64,000 nucleotides of DNA from Atopsyche davidsoni (GCA_022113835.1 JAILWY010000001.1:16050501-16114500), one strand, 5' to 3'. Positions 32,901 to 45,220 are shown, numbered from the stretch's first letter. Numbers and translations: made by a program. The notes: generated by a model not told the origin, from the letters alone.

Positions 32901-35361
32901 CAAATTGAAGCCAAACATAAATTAAAGATTTCCTACTTAGTAGCTCTAACCATTGCATAGTAAACGAACCTCAAAGAGTTGCAGACTTTCTTGGATGGCC
33001 CTCTCTCTCCAGGGAGACGGCACGGGGTCAAATCCTCTCATTTCTTCAACAGCTTGATGGCAAACATATGCGTGGCCTCGCTTGATTAGTTCTACTGCCC
33101 ATTCATACAGCTGTTGAAAGTTGTCAGATGAATGTGTCACCATAGCAGGTTTGTAACCTTTACAATTAACAAATAAAAAACATATACAAATGATTTGATT
33201 TTCATACAAGCAACAAAAAAACAGTGGCTTTGACATCTTTTGATAAACCAAAAATTGAACTTTTGAAGTGTTAATATTTTTTTCAATAATTAAAAAAAAA
33301 AATTATCAGCACTAGCTGACAATTTGAATTCTAATATGAATGTGCTTATTTTATAGGCCTGAGTGGAGCTAGATTATTTTTTTGACAGTATGCAAAGTGA
33401 GAAAGTGAGCTAGTTAAGTTATTCCCAGGTTATATTCCATAAAATAGAAAGTTTACAGTCCGTGTATTAAAAATATTTGAAAAATATAAATTAAACAATA
33501 CTTGCCTAGCCACTCCACCATATCTTTAATTCCAATGAAAAATTTCTCTTCTTCTTTCTCAGGGTTGGTATCATCATATCGAAGATAGCATGACCCTCCA
33601 TTAGCTGCTGCATATCCAAAATTTATGTTGATTGCTTTAGCATGGCCGATGTGAAGGATACCATTTGGCTCTGGAGGGAATCGAGTTCTCACTTTTCCAT
33701 TGACGGCCTTCACGTGTTCAGCTAGCAGCTTTTTAGTATTAAGGGTCATAACATAACCGTCAGTTTTAAAATTCTCTCCTGGAAGGTGGAACTTCACTGA
33801 TTTCATCAGTTCGTTTATAGAAGTCGCTCCATCTGTGGCGGCGGTGCCATTGGAGACAGAGTCATCTTTGTTAGATTCTGAAATGCAAAAAAAGTTGTGT
33901 AAAAGAATATATTCATTGAACAAACTTGTTTAAAAAAAAATTTTACTTCTAATATATATGATAAAAATAAAATAAGATATTGGGAAAACCACCTTTGTTG
34001 TTAATTTTTTTATCTGACTTAGGAGCTGCAGCCGCTGGAGTTTTGGTTTTTTTATCAGCCTTGGCGACTAAATCGGCTTCAGTTTTAGATCCGAGAAGGT
34101 CCAAAACCTTTAAAAACGAACATGTAAATATTGCTTACAAACTTTCAATTTTTGCTGAATTTTTAATTTTACATCCATACACATATTAGAATTATCTTCA
34201 AATGAATAATATTAATGAAAATTTCACACTCAAATATAAATTAAAAACAAAACTTCTACATTGAAGTGCAATTCATAATTTTTATAAGTGATACTTGCAT
34301 GTCAGTTAATGATTGTTGAGCAATAAGCAAGCTTAAATAACAATAGCCTGTGGATCTCCAAATTCAATGGAAAATTAATTATTCTGACATATTCTGAGAT
34401 AACCATGTTTTATTGTGTTTACACATACAAGTGAAAAAAATTCAAGGATTAAAGCAAATACGCCAACACCTTAACCCAATAACCCAAAATGGAAAATAAT
34501 TAAAATGAATAGAAAAATTTAGGTACCTGAACATCAACTTCATTTTTGACAGCTTTACCATCAGCCCATGGGAGTTTGACTCGGACAGCTTGCATCAATA
34601 ATCCAGTGTTAAACTTATACCTCTTATCAAGTAGCTCATTGCGGATTTTCGATATCTGAAATTCTCAAGTATCATAAAATACGATATGCGTGCATTTATT
34701 CCTGCACCGTGTACTTTCCAAAGATACAATCACATTACTGAAGATATATTACACATATAATTATTTTTAAATAGAAGCACGCAATCGAAGCAGAAATTAT
34801 AAATAATTGTCAATTGCTTGCGAGAAGTTATTAACAAAGCAAATAAATTAAACAACTGTTCAAATAATACATACCTCTATCTCGACAGCTTGTTCCACTT
34901 GTTCAGGAGTAACGACGACTCCTACACCGCAAGCTTCCTCAAACCCGGCAGTGTTCACTTCACTTTCACTAACGTGAGCCAATAGATACTCCAAAGCGGC
35001 ATCGACTCTTGTTGTAGAGTCCAACTTGGCATTAGCAATGTATTTCAGCACAAACGACAATCTATGAGCAATCTGAGATTTTAATTTTGTTGCTAAATGA
35101 TAGATCAACATGCCACCACCGCCGGGAAGACGGACGCTCTTAACCTAAAAATACAACATTTTTACACGGTAGTAATGACATTTCAAGCAATATATGTAAA
35201 AATAATATATATAATTAATGCCAAGCGAATTGTTATACCTCTTGAGCCGCCGATGCAAGATATTTGGAAACGACTGCATTTTTCAGGGTTTCCTTTGCTT
35301 TTTGTTCACTGAGACCTAAGTTTATAAACAATTTCACCGTTTCGTCTACCGGCAAAGCCAT
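29897..35361 (-). CDS. QARS1: Glutaminyl-tRNA synthetase, cytoplasmic (complete, 13 exons)
   Basis: Joins glutamine to tRNA-Gln with ATP in the cytosol; class I synthetase. Exons in transcript order: 35239-35361, 34875-35144, 34527-34655, 33993-34107, 33506-33877, 32970-33157, 32593-32819, 32286-32422, 31569-31740, 30746-30983, 30311-30459, 30036-30225, 29897-29947. They join in frame to 786 residues, close to the usual animal length (about 775). Residues 1-212 are the animal-type N-terminal appended domain ending in a Lys/Ala linker. The catalytic HIGH motif is at 288-291 ([12 protein letters not shown]) and the KMSKS-class motif is VVSKRK at 504-509. The C-terminal anticodon-binding beta-barrels follow ([37 protein letters not shown]). 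The start is the ATG at 35361-35359, giving [12 protein letters not shown]. It converges on rdgA. Confidence 0.97.
30036..30225 (-). CDS. QARS1: QARS exon 12
   Basis: [19 protein letters not shown] and [15 protein letters not shown], distal anticodon-binding domain. Acceptor ATTACAG, donor GTCAGT. Confidence 0.96.
30311..30459 (-). CDS. QARS1: QARS exon 11
   Basis: [19 protein letters not shown], then [20 protein letters not shown], anticodon-binding barrel. Acceptor ATTTCAG, donor GTAAGT. Confidence 0.96.
30746..30983 (-). CDS. QARS1: QARS exon 10
   Basis: [36 protein letters not shown] and [10 protein letters not shown], proximal anticodon-binding barrel. Acceptor TTTTCAG, donor GTAAGA. 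Confidence 0.96.
31569..31740 (-). CDS. QARS1: QARS exon 9
   Basis: [18 protein letters not shown] and [14 protein letters not shown], end of the catalytic domain. Acceptor TTTTCTAG, donor GTTTTA. Confidence 0.96.
32286..32422 (-). CDS. QARS1: QARS exon 8 with VVSKRK motif
   Basis: [20 protein letters not shown] and [16 protein letters not shown] is the QARS form of the class I KMSKS loop that holds ATP. Donor GTAAAA. Confidence 0.97.
32593..32819 (-). CDS. QARS1: QARS exon 7
   Basis: [39 protein letters not shown] and [19 protein letters not shown], the catalytic core around the glutamine pocket. Donor GTAATT. Confidence 0.97.
32970..33157 (-). CDS. QARS1: QARS exon 6
   Basis: [28 protein letters not shown] and [17 protein letters not shown]. 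Its first two bases complete a Gly codon begun by G in exon 5, which only works with the GC donor there. Donor GTTCGT. Confidence 0.96.
33506..33877 (-). CDS. QARS1: QARS exon 5 with HIGH motif; GC donor
   Basis: Contains [18 protein letters not shown] and [16 protein letters not shown], the ATP-binding fold. The donor is CTAG|GCAAGT at 33506/33505. The nearby GT (33501-33500) would leave the next exon out of frame. Confidence 0.95.
33993..34107 (-). CDS. QARS1: QARS exon 4 (linker)
   Basis: [20 protein letters not shown] followed by a Lys/Thr/Ala linker, the variable hinge of animal QARS between N-terminal and catalytic domains. Acceptor TTTAAAG, donor GTGGTT. Confidence 0.93.
34527..34655 (-). 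CDS. QARS1: QARS exon 3
   Basis: [20 protein letters not shown] and [19 protein letters not shown]-terminal domain. Acceptor ATTTCAG, donor GTACCT. Confidence 0.95.
34875..35144 (-). CDS. QARS1: QARS exon 2
   Basis: Encodes 90 residues of the N-terminal appended domain, including [20 protein letters not shown] and [17 protein letters not shown]. Acceptor TTTTTAG, donor GTATGT. Confidence 0.95.
35239..35361 (-). CDS. QARS1: QARS exon 1 (start codon)
   Basis: ATG at 35361-35359; [18 protein letters not shown] matches the N-terminus of animal QARS. Donor GAG|GTATAA. Confidence 0.95.
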
Positions 35362-35575
35362 TATTACCAGACACTAAAATAAATACAGATATAAACCGCG
35401 CCGTGAGTATTTCCCTACTTCGGTCTCTTGGATGGAGCAGCGTGCATGACGTGCCGGCAGACGGGGACTGCACAATCTCGAGTAGCGAAGATTCGTGACG
35501 TTCGTCCTCTATTGTTTCTGTGCTAGCTGGCTGGTGTTGCCACACGTAGATTTTAATTACCCACATTCATATTTT
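35362..35575 (-). promoter_or_regulatory. QARS 5' UTR and probable promoter
   Basis: Short GC- and CpG-richer stretch just upstream of the QARS ATG, including TGACGT-like words, ending where the hammerhead-bearing repeat begins. No TATA box or start site can be fixed from sequence alone. Confidence 0.4.
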
Positions 35576-35815
35576 AATGATTTTAAATAAAATATTTTTG
35601 TGATTTTTACACATGTTTTATTATATTGGTGACCGGTTTCGCCAACCTTTCAAGTGGGCACTGTCATCGTTTGATAGGGTTTGATTGTTTTTTTAATAAT
35701 GCTTACGTAAAAGTTTGGCGAAATTTTTCCATGTGAAAAAATCACAAAAGTATTTTATTTAAAATATGAATATGAAGTTTCTCCGAGTACTTTCTGTCAG
35801 AAATATTGATTATTT
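35576..35815 (-). mobile_element. Hammerhead-bearing Penelope-like element, copy upstream of QARS
   Basis: Imperfect inverted arms of about 30 bases (ATTTTAAATAAAATATTTTTG at about 35580-35600 in pieces, and its inverse at about 35738-35768) flank a core with GACCGGTTTCGCC at 35631-35643. The right edge holds the family word AGTACTTTCTGTCAGAAATA. No clear target duplication. Confidence 0.65.
35629..35670 (-). ncRNA. Hammerhead-ribozyme-like core
   Basis: On the minus strand: CGATGA, a stem of about six pairs with one mismatch (GCCCAC/GTTGGC), GAAACC, GGTC. The CUGAUGA box is damaged (the T4 equivalent is missing), so this copy is probably inactive. Confidence 0.45.
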
Positions 35816-36477
35816 AAATAAAAAAACTAAATATTTAAAATGAGAGCAACCCCATAATATTATTAGCTCTAATATTAATGCTAAAAAATCAAATATGCAT
35901 ATGTTAAATATTTCCATCTTTTGATTGAACAATAATACAAATGCTATTTTCGCCGTAAAATTTGAAGTCGTCACCAATGTCGTTGAAGATATAATGTTAA
36001 TGAGATGTGGAGATTGCAGGATTGATGTATGGTTGGAAAAATTAAAAGACCGGCGAAATATTTTATGTATTCGTAATATATGTAAAAATACCTGTAATTT
36101 GATTGTAAATAATTAAGATATATCATTGTGGATACACGAATATATTTAAAATTAATGATAAATTCTCAGAACTTGGGCGTAAGTATAAATTTATAATTTT
36201 TTTCTTAAATTTTTAACCATATTGGACGTCTAAACTCCTCAACTTCGCGCAAAATAATGGTGTGGCAAGAATTACCACGAACGCGCCGCTCGTGGCACTT
36301 GAAAGATGGGGATCAGACTTATACTTTTCAAATTGTCCTTGATCCGGATGATGGTAAAAGTCTGATGCAATACCCGACATATTGAAATAAGTTTGTTGGT
36401 TGATGTTTGCAGATTGATAAAATTTTCTCGAAATTAAAAAATTATTGGTAATCCTCCTCGTTCTCTCCATTCTGTTA

Positions 36478-36828
36478 CTTGTGCATGGATGCCATTCTGT
36501 ACCCTAAGTGTGTGTAAAGGATCGGTAATTGTGGAGGGATGTACTCTGGAAGTACCTTGTCGAGGTAGGGGGGCTCCTGCTATTGTTTCTGTAGTTTGCT
36601 GCAGATCTGAGTTTCAGATCTAAAAGCCAGAGCTTTGTATGGAAAGGATTTATAATAATGCTATTGGGCAGCAGCAATACGTAGACTTTTCCAATATAAA
36701 ACTGCTATGTAGAAGGACCCGGGGACCCACTACACTATTTTCTGCTTAGAAAACTATGAACACTGGTCAACTGGTCACTAGCCACCTCTGAGGAGAGGCA
36801 CTTGATGAAGAAGATAATCAATATTTGA
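36478..36828 (-). repeat. ~350-bp dispersed repeat, copy A
   Basis: Its reverse complement matches 62187-62550 over the whole length, sharing TCTTCTTC, GTGCCTCTCCTCAGAGG, CAGTGTTCAT, AAAATAGTGTAG, GTCCCCGGG, CTTCTACA, AGTTTTATATTG, AATAGCATTATTATA, CGATCCTTT and TACAGAATGGC. No coding frame; family not identified. Confidence 0.85.
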
Positions 36829-39213
36829 TTAAAATAATTAATATTTGTGAAGTGAGTATTGTTCACACACAGGTATATAAATAAATAGTTATTTCAGTTT
36901 TCATCATAACAAAAATAATTTTTATTTTTTTAATAATTTCGATACATAATAAATCATAAGAATCATTCACAATACCATTTCTCCTCTGACGATATCTTAT
37001 CTAACAACTTCCTTGTATAAAATGAAAAACATATTTTATCTAGATTCGCTATAAATAATATTAAAATTGAAAATGTTTTCAAATGTATTAGAAAATCAGT
37101 TAAAGATTTACTGAATATTTTGATGCCTATAAAAATAAGTACAATAGTAAGTTCCTATTATTTTTTTAGACTTTACAATTGGCAATACAGTTTATTTGGA
37201 TATGTAGTAGATAATTGTAATAAACAATGTGTTTAATAATGTTGTACATATTTATTTTTATGAGATCTTTTAGATAGCTTACATCAAAGCATATAATTTT
37301 ATCTATTAAATAATATATAAGCAATAAACATATGTTTTGGCATTGTGCATTTTTCTACGTCTGCTATATTTAGCTAATTTATACAAAAATGTATTAACAT
37401 ATATATTTCTAGTGTAGATAAATGGACATTTATATTTTCTTAATGTGTTATAATTTTATATTATTATCTATATGATGAGCACGACATAAGGACTCAAAAG
37501 TATTAGCTACTGAAATATACATATAATTTTTACTAAAGGTATTTTTAAGCCTGATAAATATCTTCTCATTTAAAAAAATAAATATATGGTATTCTCGACT
37601 GTCAGTGTTGTTACATTATTGTCACAAAATAATACATTTGATTTTTATATACCTACCTAAGCAAGAAAAAAGTATCGTTGTACCTGCATCAATTTCAAAA
37701 GAATATTTTTTTTCAATATAGGTACATTGTACCATACACTATTCATAATATATAAAGAGCATCTTTAAACGTAAATTCTTACAACTTGAATATACATTGC
37801 AAATAAAGCCTGGTGCAGTTTCCATAAATTTTACTGCATGCTTAATATTTTTCAGAATGGAATTACTAAAGGTTAAAACCTAAAAGCTTTAATACAAACT
37901 GTACCATAATTTAAATGTCATACAAATATTAAAAATTCTTATACATAAAATTTTTAATAATAATAACAGCTGTGATTAAGTATGTTGTCAATGATTGAAT
38001 GAATGTACACAACTTCAATAAAAAAACTTTTAAACACCAATTCAAAGCTAGACAAATACATATTTTTTTATTATATTTATTCAACATTATATTTATAATC
38101 ATAGAACATTTTTTTTACTTTTATACCAATATATTTAATACCTAACAGTGTTTCTCATTAAAATAATAAATTACTTCAATGCACAAGTGTTTTTTTTTTG
38201 CAACCATTTAAGCGAATCAAACAATGTTTTTATTTTGTTCATTTGATTTTGTGGTCTGTGCTATGATAAAATGTACAATAGAAAGCATAATTATACCTAC
38301 ACAGCACTGCATTAAAACTATGTAGCAAATTCTTTTAAAACCATGGGTAACTTTTAATCTTTTTAAGATTTATTAACAAATACATGGCCAGTTATTGAAT
38401 TTTTTATCTTGACACAGGCCAAAATTCTAATATCTACAAATTTACAAATAAGGTGTTGAGTAATACCAACACTTATAATATCTTGTTCAACAAACAGACA
38501 AGCATTGTATTATTACTGTAGGAGTGTTATTTTTTAAATGTGTTATGAAATAAATGTAATTTGATTGTTTATATTCTTTACTTGGATCAGATAATCTGTT
38601 TATCTCAAAAATTCTATTTAATTACAACATTAACGACAACATCTTACTAATTATTTTTATATGCAAGCTATTTACTTATTTAGAACAATTTCGCAAACCT
38701 GTTTTTTAGTATAAAAATCTACAAATTTATAATAGAAATTTTATTTGACATAGTAAGGATAAAATTCATTTTTGAAAGTTTATCTCAATACAAATTCTAT
38801 GTTTCAATAGTTTTTTATTATTGTACACTCGTGACAAGGCGAGAATTAATCTAAACTTTGGGAAGAAAAAGTTAAATAAATTTTAATTGATTGTACTGTT
38901 AAAAGTATTTATATGCTCGCCAAATTTTGCAAGTTAATGTTATTAAGCTTTATAAGGTTACGGTCCAAGGGAACGCATTGAGTCATGGTAGCAGAACTAT
39001 GTAATTATATGTATTGTTTAAGAGTATACAAGCGTGTTTTAATTGAATTATATGTATATGAAGTAGATATCATGGAACATTTACATATTTGGTGAGACAT
39101 GTGCACATACTATATTTAAAGCGAAGTTACAAAATAAAAAGTGTTTTGCGAAGATACGTACAACATAGCATGTTTATTAGTAACCGTTTGTTGAAATGCG
39201 ATGCAACAGAGTA

Positions 39214-39243
39214 ACGAACACTGTGAATACACATAGTGTTCGT
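39214..39243. repeat. 9-bp hairpin
   Basis: ACGAACACT pairs exactly with AGTGTTCGT across a 12-base loop. Short and possibly chance in AT-rich sequence. Confidence 0.5.
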
Positions 39244-39389
39244 ATTTTACTGTAATCATAGTAACTACTTATGAATGATGGACAAGTTCAGTTTTATAGA
39301 GAATTAGAAAGTAACTACTTACTTTAATTATGTAAGTTTGTGATGAAAAGAAACAAAAATATAGAAAATAAAAAATGCACCATAAAAAA

Positions 39390-39442
39390 TGTTAGTAAAA
39401 TATGACAGCTTTTATTTTCTGATAAACAGTATTTTACTAACA
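39390..39442. repeat. 13-bp perfect inverted repeat
   Basis: TGTTAGTAAAATA at 39390-39402 is inverted at 39430-39442 with a 27-base spacer. Confidence 0.7.
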
Positions 39443-41799
39443 CTTGTGTGGACTGGCCGCAAGCACTAGTTTATTAGGCCTTTTAAAACTACTTACATAT
39501 TTAATAAGTTTTAATATATTTTATTATTTTAAGTTTTGCATCAAATCAGTAATTCAATTATAAAGCAATACAAGATACGCACATTAAATTTAGCTAGATT
39601 ATTTACAGGTAATACATAGGAATCATAGCAATAAGTATATTTTTCTAGCTATCTACAGTACGATTATATACATTGGGCTTTAGGCGGATAAATTTCAAAA
39701 ATAATCAATCATGATTCAATAAACATTTTTTTAATTATATTTTTTATATTTTTCCATGTAAGTATATTATACAGGTAAAAAAAGAAGTTGTCAGTCTTTT
39801 AAGACTCAAATAGAATATTTACAAAAAAATAAAACAATCTACTTACTTTGCTAAATCTTTGGAATATATTAATAAATATGTATACCTAAATATGTTTCTC
39901 ACAGTTATTCTTGTATTTATAAAGACGATATTTTTTACACTAATGTAAATGTTCCAACATTTGATATTACAGGAATGTAATTTGATATCAGGTTGTTTAC
40001 ATATTATCTAGAAATATACAATTTAACATATTTATAATATTCTTTAGTCCTTTCTTTTCACATATCAGTAGGGTAGCACTTAGTTCAAGACGAGATGGTA
40101 GTTTACTTGGTTATTTTTATCATATCTTTTACTACTAAGAAGACACCCAGTTTATTCAAGCATTATGTCATTAGACATATTAAATGCTTGGAGACATTTT
40201 CTCAAATTCTTTTTAAAATTAAATATGTTCAAATTAGTATTTTGGTAGACTGAATGTTTCAGATTTATTTCTTTCCTTATGACAAGAAATAGTCAATATT
40301 AAGGTGTCATGTGTGAATCGATTACCTGAATATTCAATATTTTGATCAAAAATATAATGCGATATGTGTCATTTTAGTAATAAAATATTTTACTGTGGCA
40401 AATATAGTAAAAAATAATCACATTGAAACCAGTTGTATCGTAATGCTTATTAGCACATTACTAAAAGGTGAAAAGAATGGTCAGTTGATTTATAATCTGA
40501 GTAATCTTAAAAATAATACAACATTGCGATATATTTGATTTAAAATTATTAATTTGAAAAAGCACTAGGTATATTTTACACTATGAAATTAAGTATATCT
40601 TTTTTTGTTAGTAATTACCCGTTATCAACAGGGATTCTGGATCCTTCCTGTCACTCTTCCAACGAGAACAAAAAATCTTTTCATTTTTCCTGAAATCAAT
40701 AAGATCTTTTTTATGTTTCAAAGGGATGCTTTGGTTAGAATGGTAGGTTGTGTTTCAGTTATCGTTTGTTCGAAAATTATTTGATATTGATTAAAAGTTT
40801 TATATTTAATTTATATTTCGTTAAGTTTATTTATTTTAATTTATAATATTTAATGTTATTCCGTCACACCTTATACGATACACATTACATATTGTATGAA
40901 TAATAAACTCATTGAATTAAAAAAAAATGGTTTTATGGATATCAAAGTTCTTAAAATTTGGATTATCATGTTTTTGTATTTTGCATGTATGTAATCTGTA
41001 CAACTTACAAACAGTGTACATTTAAACTCATTTTCAACTGAATTGTGACATTTAACCGTCGTAAATTAAAATAGAATATTACTTCCAACACTTTGAGTAA
41101 ATCAAATGATTCAGTTTTTTACTAAACATCAATATGATATAAACATCATCGTATAGTACAAAAGTATGTCTATATCTTAATCAATAAAGATTTTTTTGAG
41201 TAGTTATTTTTATCACTCTCATAATATACCTCATAGACAAAAAAATTGGTATCTTTAATAATATAATTATTTCTACTAGCAGCGCTTCTTATACAGCGCG
41301 TATTAGTTCTTTCAAAGAAAACGGGATTTCAGTTTAACTTGCACTGCACTTATGGTTTTTTTTTAGCAAAAGTGTTTTAATTATATCTATGACAGACTAG
41401 TCAAATTTGTAATACGTTAAAGAGCTTCTTACTTAAACTATTTCTGTAATATCCTTTCCGTTATACTCTTTGCATATTAATATTTGCTTTATTTGATATA
41501 TTAAAAGATGACACGAGCACGAGAAAAATTAGATTTTAGCAGACTTGTTTCCTTGGGTGTTAAGCCGCGCCAAGTTGTGATTATTAATCCATCGTTTCGT
41601 TTCTGATACCCAAAAATTATTGAAGTATGACTGCTAATAAAATATGTTTATTAGCAGTAGCGTGCAGTTGGTTAAAAAGCTAAACAAGCATTTGTATTGA
41701 TTATGTTTAAAACGCTTCGTGTTAGGTTTGTGACTGTAACTAGTTGACGATGTCGTATTCTGTCAACACCCTCACTGCACTAGTGACATTAAAATCAAT

Positions 41800-41841
41800 A
41801 CAGTATAATGCCAACACGAAAGGTTGGCGAAACCGGTCACC
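41800..41841 (+). ncRNA. Hammerhead-ribozyme-like core, degenerate
   Basis: Reads TAATGCCAAC, a 7-base loop, GTTGGC, GAAACC, GGTCACC. Stem II is a perfect six pairs and identical to the 58703 copy, but the CUGAUGA box has decayed. No inverted arms remain. Confidence 0.45.
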
Positions 41842-44800
41842 AATCAATACAGAACCTCATACAGTACTTTCTTCACCCTGGGTTCCCCAAAAAGTAACGT
41901 TACAGAAATTCTGCGTTTTTGGGTTCTATGTCACTTTTTTTTCTTGAAACTTCCAACTAATCGGTCCCAGCACTGAAATCATATTTAGGAATTTTTAAAA
42001 TAAAATGTGACATAACACCTGTGAACGCAGCATTTTTACAAACAATGTCCGCCATAAACTATGAACACATTTGACAATATTATAATTTTTAAGAAGAATG
42101 GCATAGTTACTTGTCTTTAAAATAATTGTGCAAAAGTTTCTAATCCCAAAAATAATGCATTTGATCAAGTAAGTACTTATATAAAACATTCATTTTAATA
42201 TTAATACACATAGATTTCCTGCACATGCATTTGGATTAGCACTACGGATTTCTAAGTAATATGTTTTTTTTAATAAATGCAAGGTTTATTTTTTTAAATA
42301 TCTTAATATGAAAGCAACTCTTTCTTCTTCCGCGACACCGGTGGAAATTGAACGTACACCCCTGATGGGCTGATGTATCAAGGTTGCTGGATGAAGTCCT
42401 CTATAGACTTTGCGACACACCGACAACTGACCAACAAATTGCTACTACGTTTATTTTTTCGATAAAAATGGCACAAAAAATGATTTGTCACACTTGAATA
42501 TTTCACGATTCATGATGACGTAGAAAAAAATTCGGGGATCTTTTCCGTCGTTTCATTTGAAAATTTAGGAATATAGAAGACAATAAACCTGTATGAGTGA
42601 AAAGTGCGGATTTATTAAATTGCTTGATAATATTCATTGGTTAAACCCTTTTTTGCTGTTAAAAAGGTGAGGTAACCGCAGACCATGAAACGTCAATATG
42701 GCGTAACGGCGTATCGCATTGTTGTACATCAAAGTAATATCCTTGTTTTGTGTGAGCTAGTCCTTTGTGTGAACGGGCACAGGAAATACCCTCATAAATT
42801 TCGCTTAATCTAAGGGTAGGAGCTACCTATAAATATAAATAATTATTTTGTTTAATAATTTATAATATATATGGTGTCTTCAATACAGTGAAAACGAATT
42901 TATACAAGGAATTATCTTCAAAGCGATAATATTCTTTTTGTTTCTAATATTATGTACATATTTTTAAAAATATACTAAAATTCTTGAATAATAATAACAA
43001 AAAGCTACTTTTTATTCGTCATTTTGCAAGACAAACATATATACATTTTAATTTCTTTTAGTCATTTGACTGGTTTTCATAATTTTCAACTCTGTGAGAG
43101 TTTACTTTGCACAGCATATTTCAAATAACTCTTCAATTTATTTATGATTTGAAAAGGTGAATCATAATAATCGCTAGTTTGTCGATTGACGCACCAAAAC
43201 AATCATCTTCATTCCCGTCGTCATTGGATAGGTACACTTTGTGTTTGCTTTTATAAAAATGGCTGGCTTTTATTTGTTCCAGTAGGTATCCCTGAGATCG
43301 ATAGAAGGAGAGTGGCTGAAGACAAGAGAAAAAAAATGCGAAGTAGTTCGATTGTAATCTCCAATCGTTGTTAGAATATGTGATAAGAATCGGATGATTC
43401 AGCAACAAACGAGTTCATACTGTATCAACCGTCCGATCATTCGGACACTTTAGGGAGAAAACCCATTAGAGTATGTCGCAGTTCTATCATATCTTCATTG
43501 GATCTTTCCAAGGGCAAGTGATTGTGATTTTCTCGTTAAAAAGTGCTCTTTCTACTATATTTGTCACACCTTAAAAACGGTTTTAGTAACATTGGGCAAA
43601 AATCATAACTCGTCAGATCTATTCATATAAGAAAAAAAACTGGACAGACATACCATATGAGTCCTTCCAAATCATCGAATTTAATAAGTATAAATAATAT
43701 ATCAACTGTTATTGGTTCATAATCGTAGTAAGTTTTTCATTTGATCTACACATGATTTATACGATCGAAAAGTCGTTTTCTATCGATTATTCCAATTTAG
43801 GAAAGGCTTTAATAATTTGACCCAAATATTATCGGTAATTTCCTTTTATAATAACTACTTGTAAGTCGATCTGCAAATACATAAAACCCAAATACGAAAA
43901 TGCGTGTATTATAAAGGATATGCAATGTTTACGTGTTCAATATATTAAGCTTGTGTTCTAGGCCCCTCCAATTCAGCGCACTACTCCGAATTAATCTGAC
44001 CGTTGGATTATCGTGTCACTTTAGGATACGACCTTACGTGGAAATAAAATAAGACAAACAGCCAGTGAAAAACATCAGAAAGTGATACCAAACACATACT
44101 GGGCTAGGTGGGATTGGCACAGACTGTCAGTCAATAGAAGCTAGAGAGTACGAATATGGATGTTTCCACGTTCTGAATTTTATACCTGATTGTAGCGAAT
44201 TAAATATGATCGTATTTAAAATAAAACACATGATCCGCAATGAAAAAAAATAATTTTTAATCAGTTAATCACGTAATCATTATTTACGTATCAATTAATA
44301 ACACAGCTGCAGAGAAAGCGATAATAAATTACGTATACGAAATTGGTCATACTTGCATGAAAATATATTTTACGTGTTAAAAGTGAAACGAAGAGGCTGA
44401 CAATAAAACCGCGCTTTGGCTTTGCATAGTGATGTATCCCAATGCGATACAGTTGCGGGAGAAGGTTTATTACATATTAGATATTGGCTAGATAACGATA
44501 TAAGCCATTATACAAGTTTGTAATGTACAGTAAAACTTGCGCAACTTGCGTTAACCAGGTACTGCAGAGTTGGAAAAAACGTTATAATGGACACAAATAC
44601 CCATTGAGTTATTACGTTGTTAGTGTTCGGTGAACCTACTAGGAGACAATGAAGTTCTTTTCAAAATTATTTATTTTTCATCAAAACCCAACCTTTTCAA
44701 TACAAAAGCATTTTGCCAAAAGTGGAAACTTATACTAGGGTATTTCGCATAACTGCTTTTCCCAATTTCCTTAAAAGCAAGAAATTTTTCTAGAGCGGGC

Positions 44801-45220
44801 TTTGTGCCTCGTTGGCTCATTTGATAAATAAATTAGTTTAATCAAATAAAGTTTAAGTGCGATAGAAGCTTTCTGAAAAGGGGGGGTGTCCTTTAAACAT
44901 AACACTCCATATGGTTGCATAATTAATATTTATTTTGGGGTTTCTGCCAGGAATTAATGGACTTGGCCCCTCGGTGCTGCGCCCGACTTCCAGCGGTGAG
45001 GTCAGTGGTGAGGTATGGGATAGTTCTGGATACAGTTTGAATATATAATACGGAAGCTAGCATCGATATATCATTTGAGTGCCACATTGTCGGCAGCGAC
45101 GGCGTTAGTATCTAGTAGTATTGCGGTGTTTAGGTAACAGGGATGGTGTTAATCTTGCTGTTATACATACTCTTTGAGGCTTTGGTGTACAGAGTTTTTC
45201 TGGGTGGTCGAGGTGTGTCT

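Larger units (their letters stand above)
35816..45220. other. Long AT-rich region between QARS and the RERG-like gene
   Basis: No recognised gene. From about 36870 to 41300 it is evenly very AT-rich, without the GC islands seen elsewhere; it could include a long 3' UTR of the minus-strand RERG-like gene, which is inference only. It holds a dispersed repeat copy (36478-36828), two hairpins near 39214-39442 and a hammerhead-like core (41800-41841). Confidence 0.55.

Noticed and set aside
33500..33505. GT donor (GGCAA|GTATTG) for QARS exon 5
   Set aside because: Gives phase 2 and shifts exon 6 out of frame; the GC donor at 33505-33504 restores it.
42331..42440. Possible SINE related to 58465-58555
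   Set aside because: They share the outline of GGTG-AAATT-GA-C-TACACC, like a box B region, but no box A and no clear ends; too weak to call.
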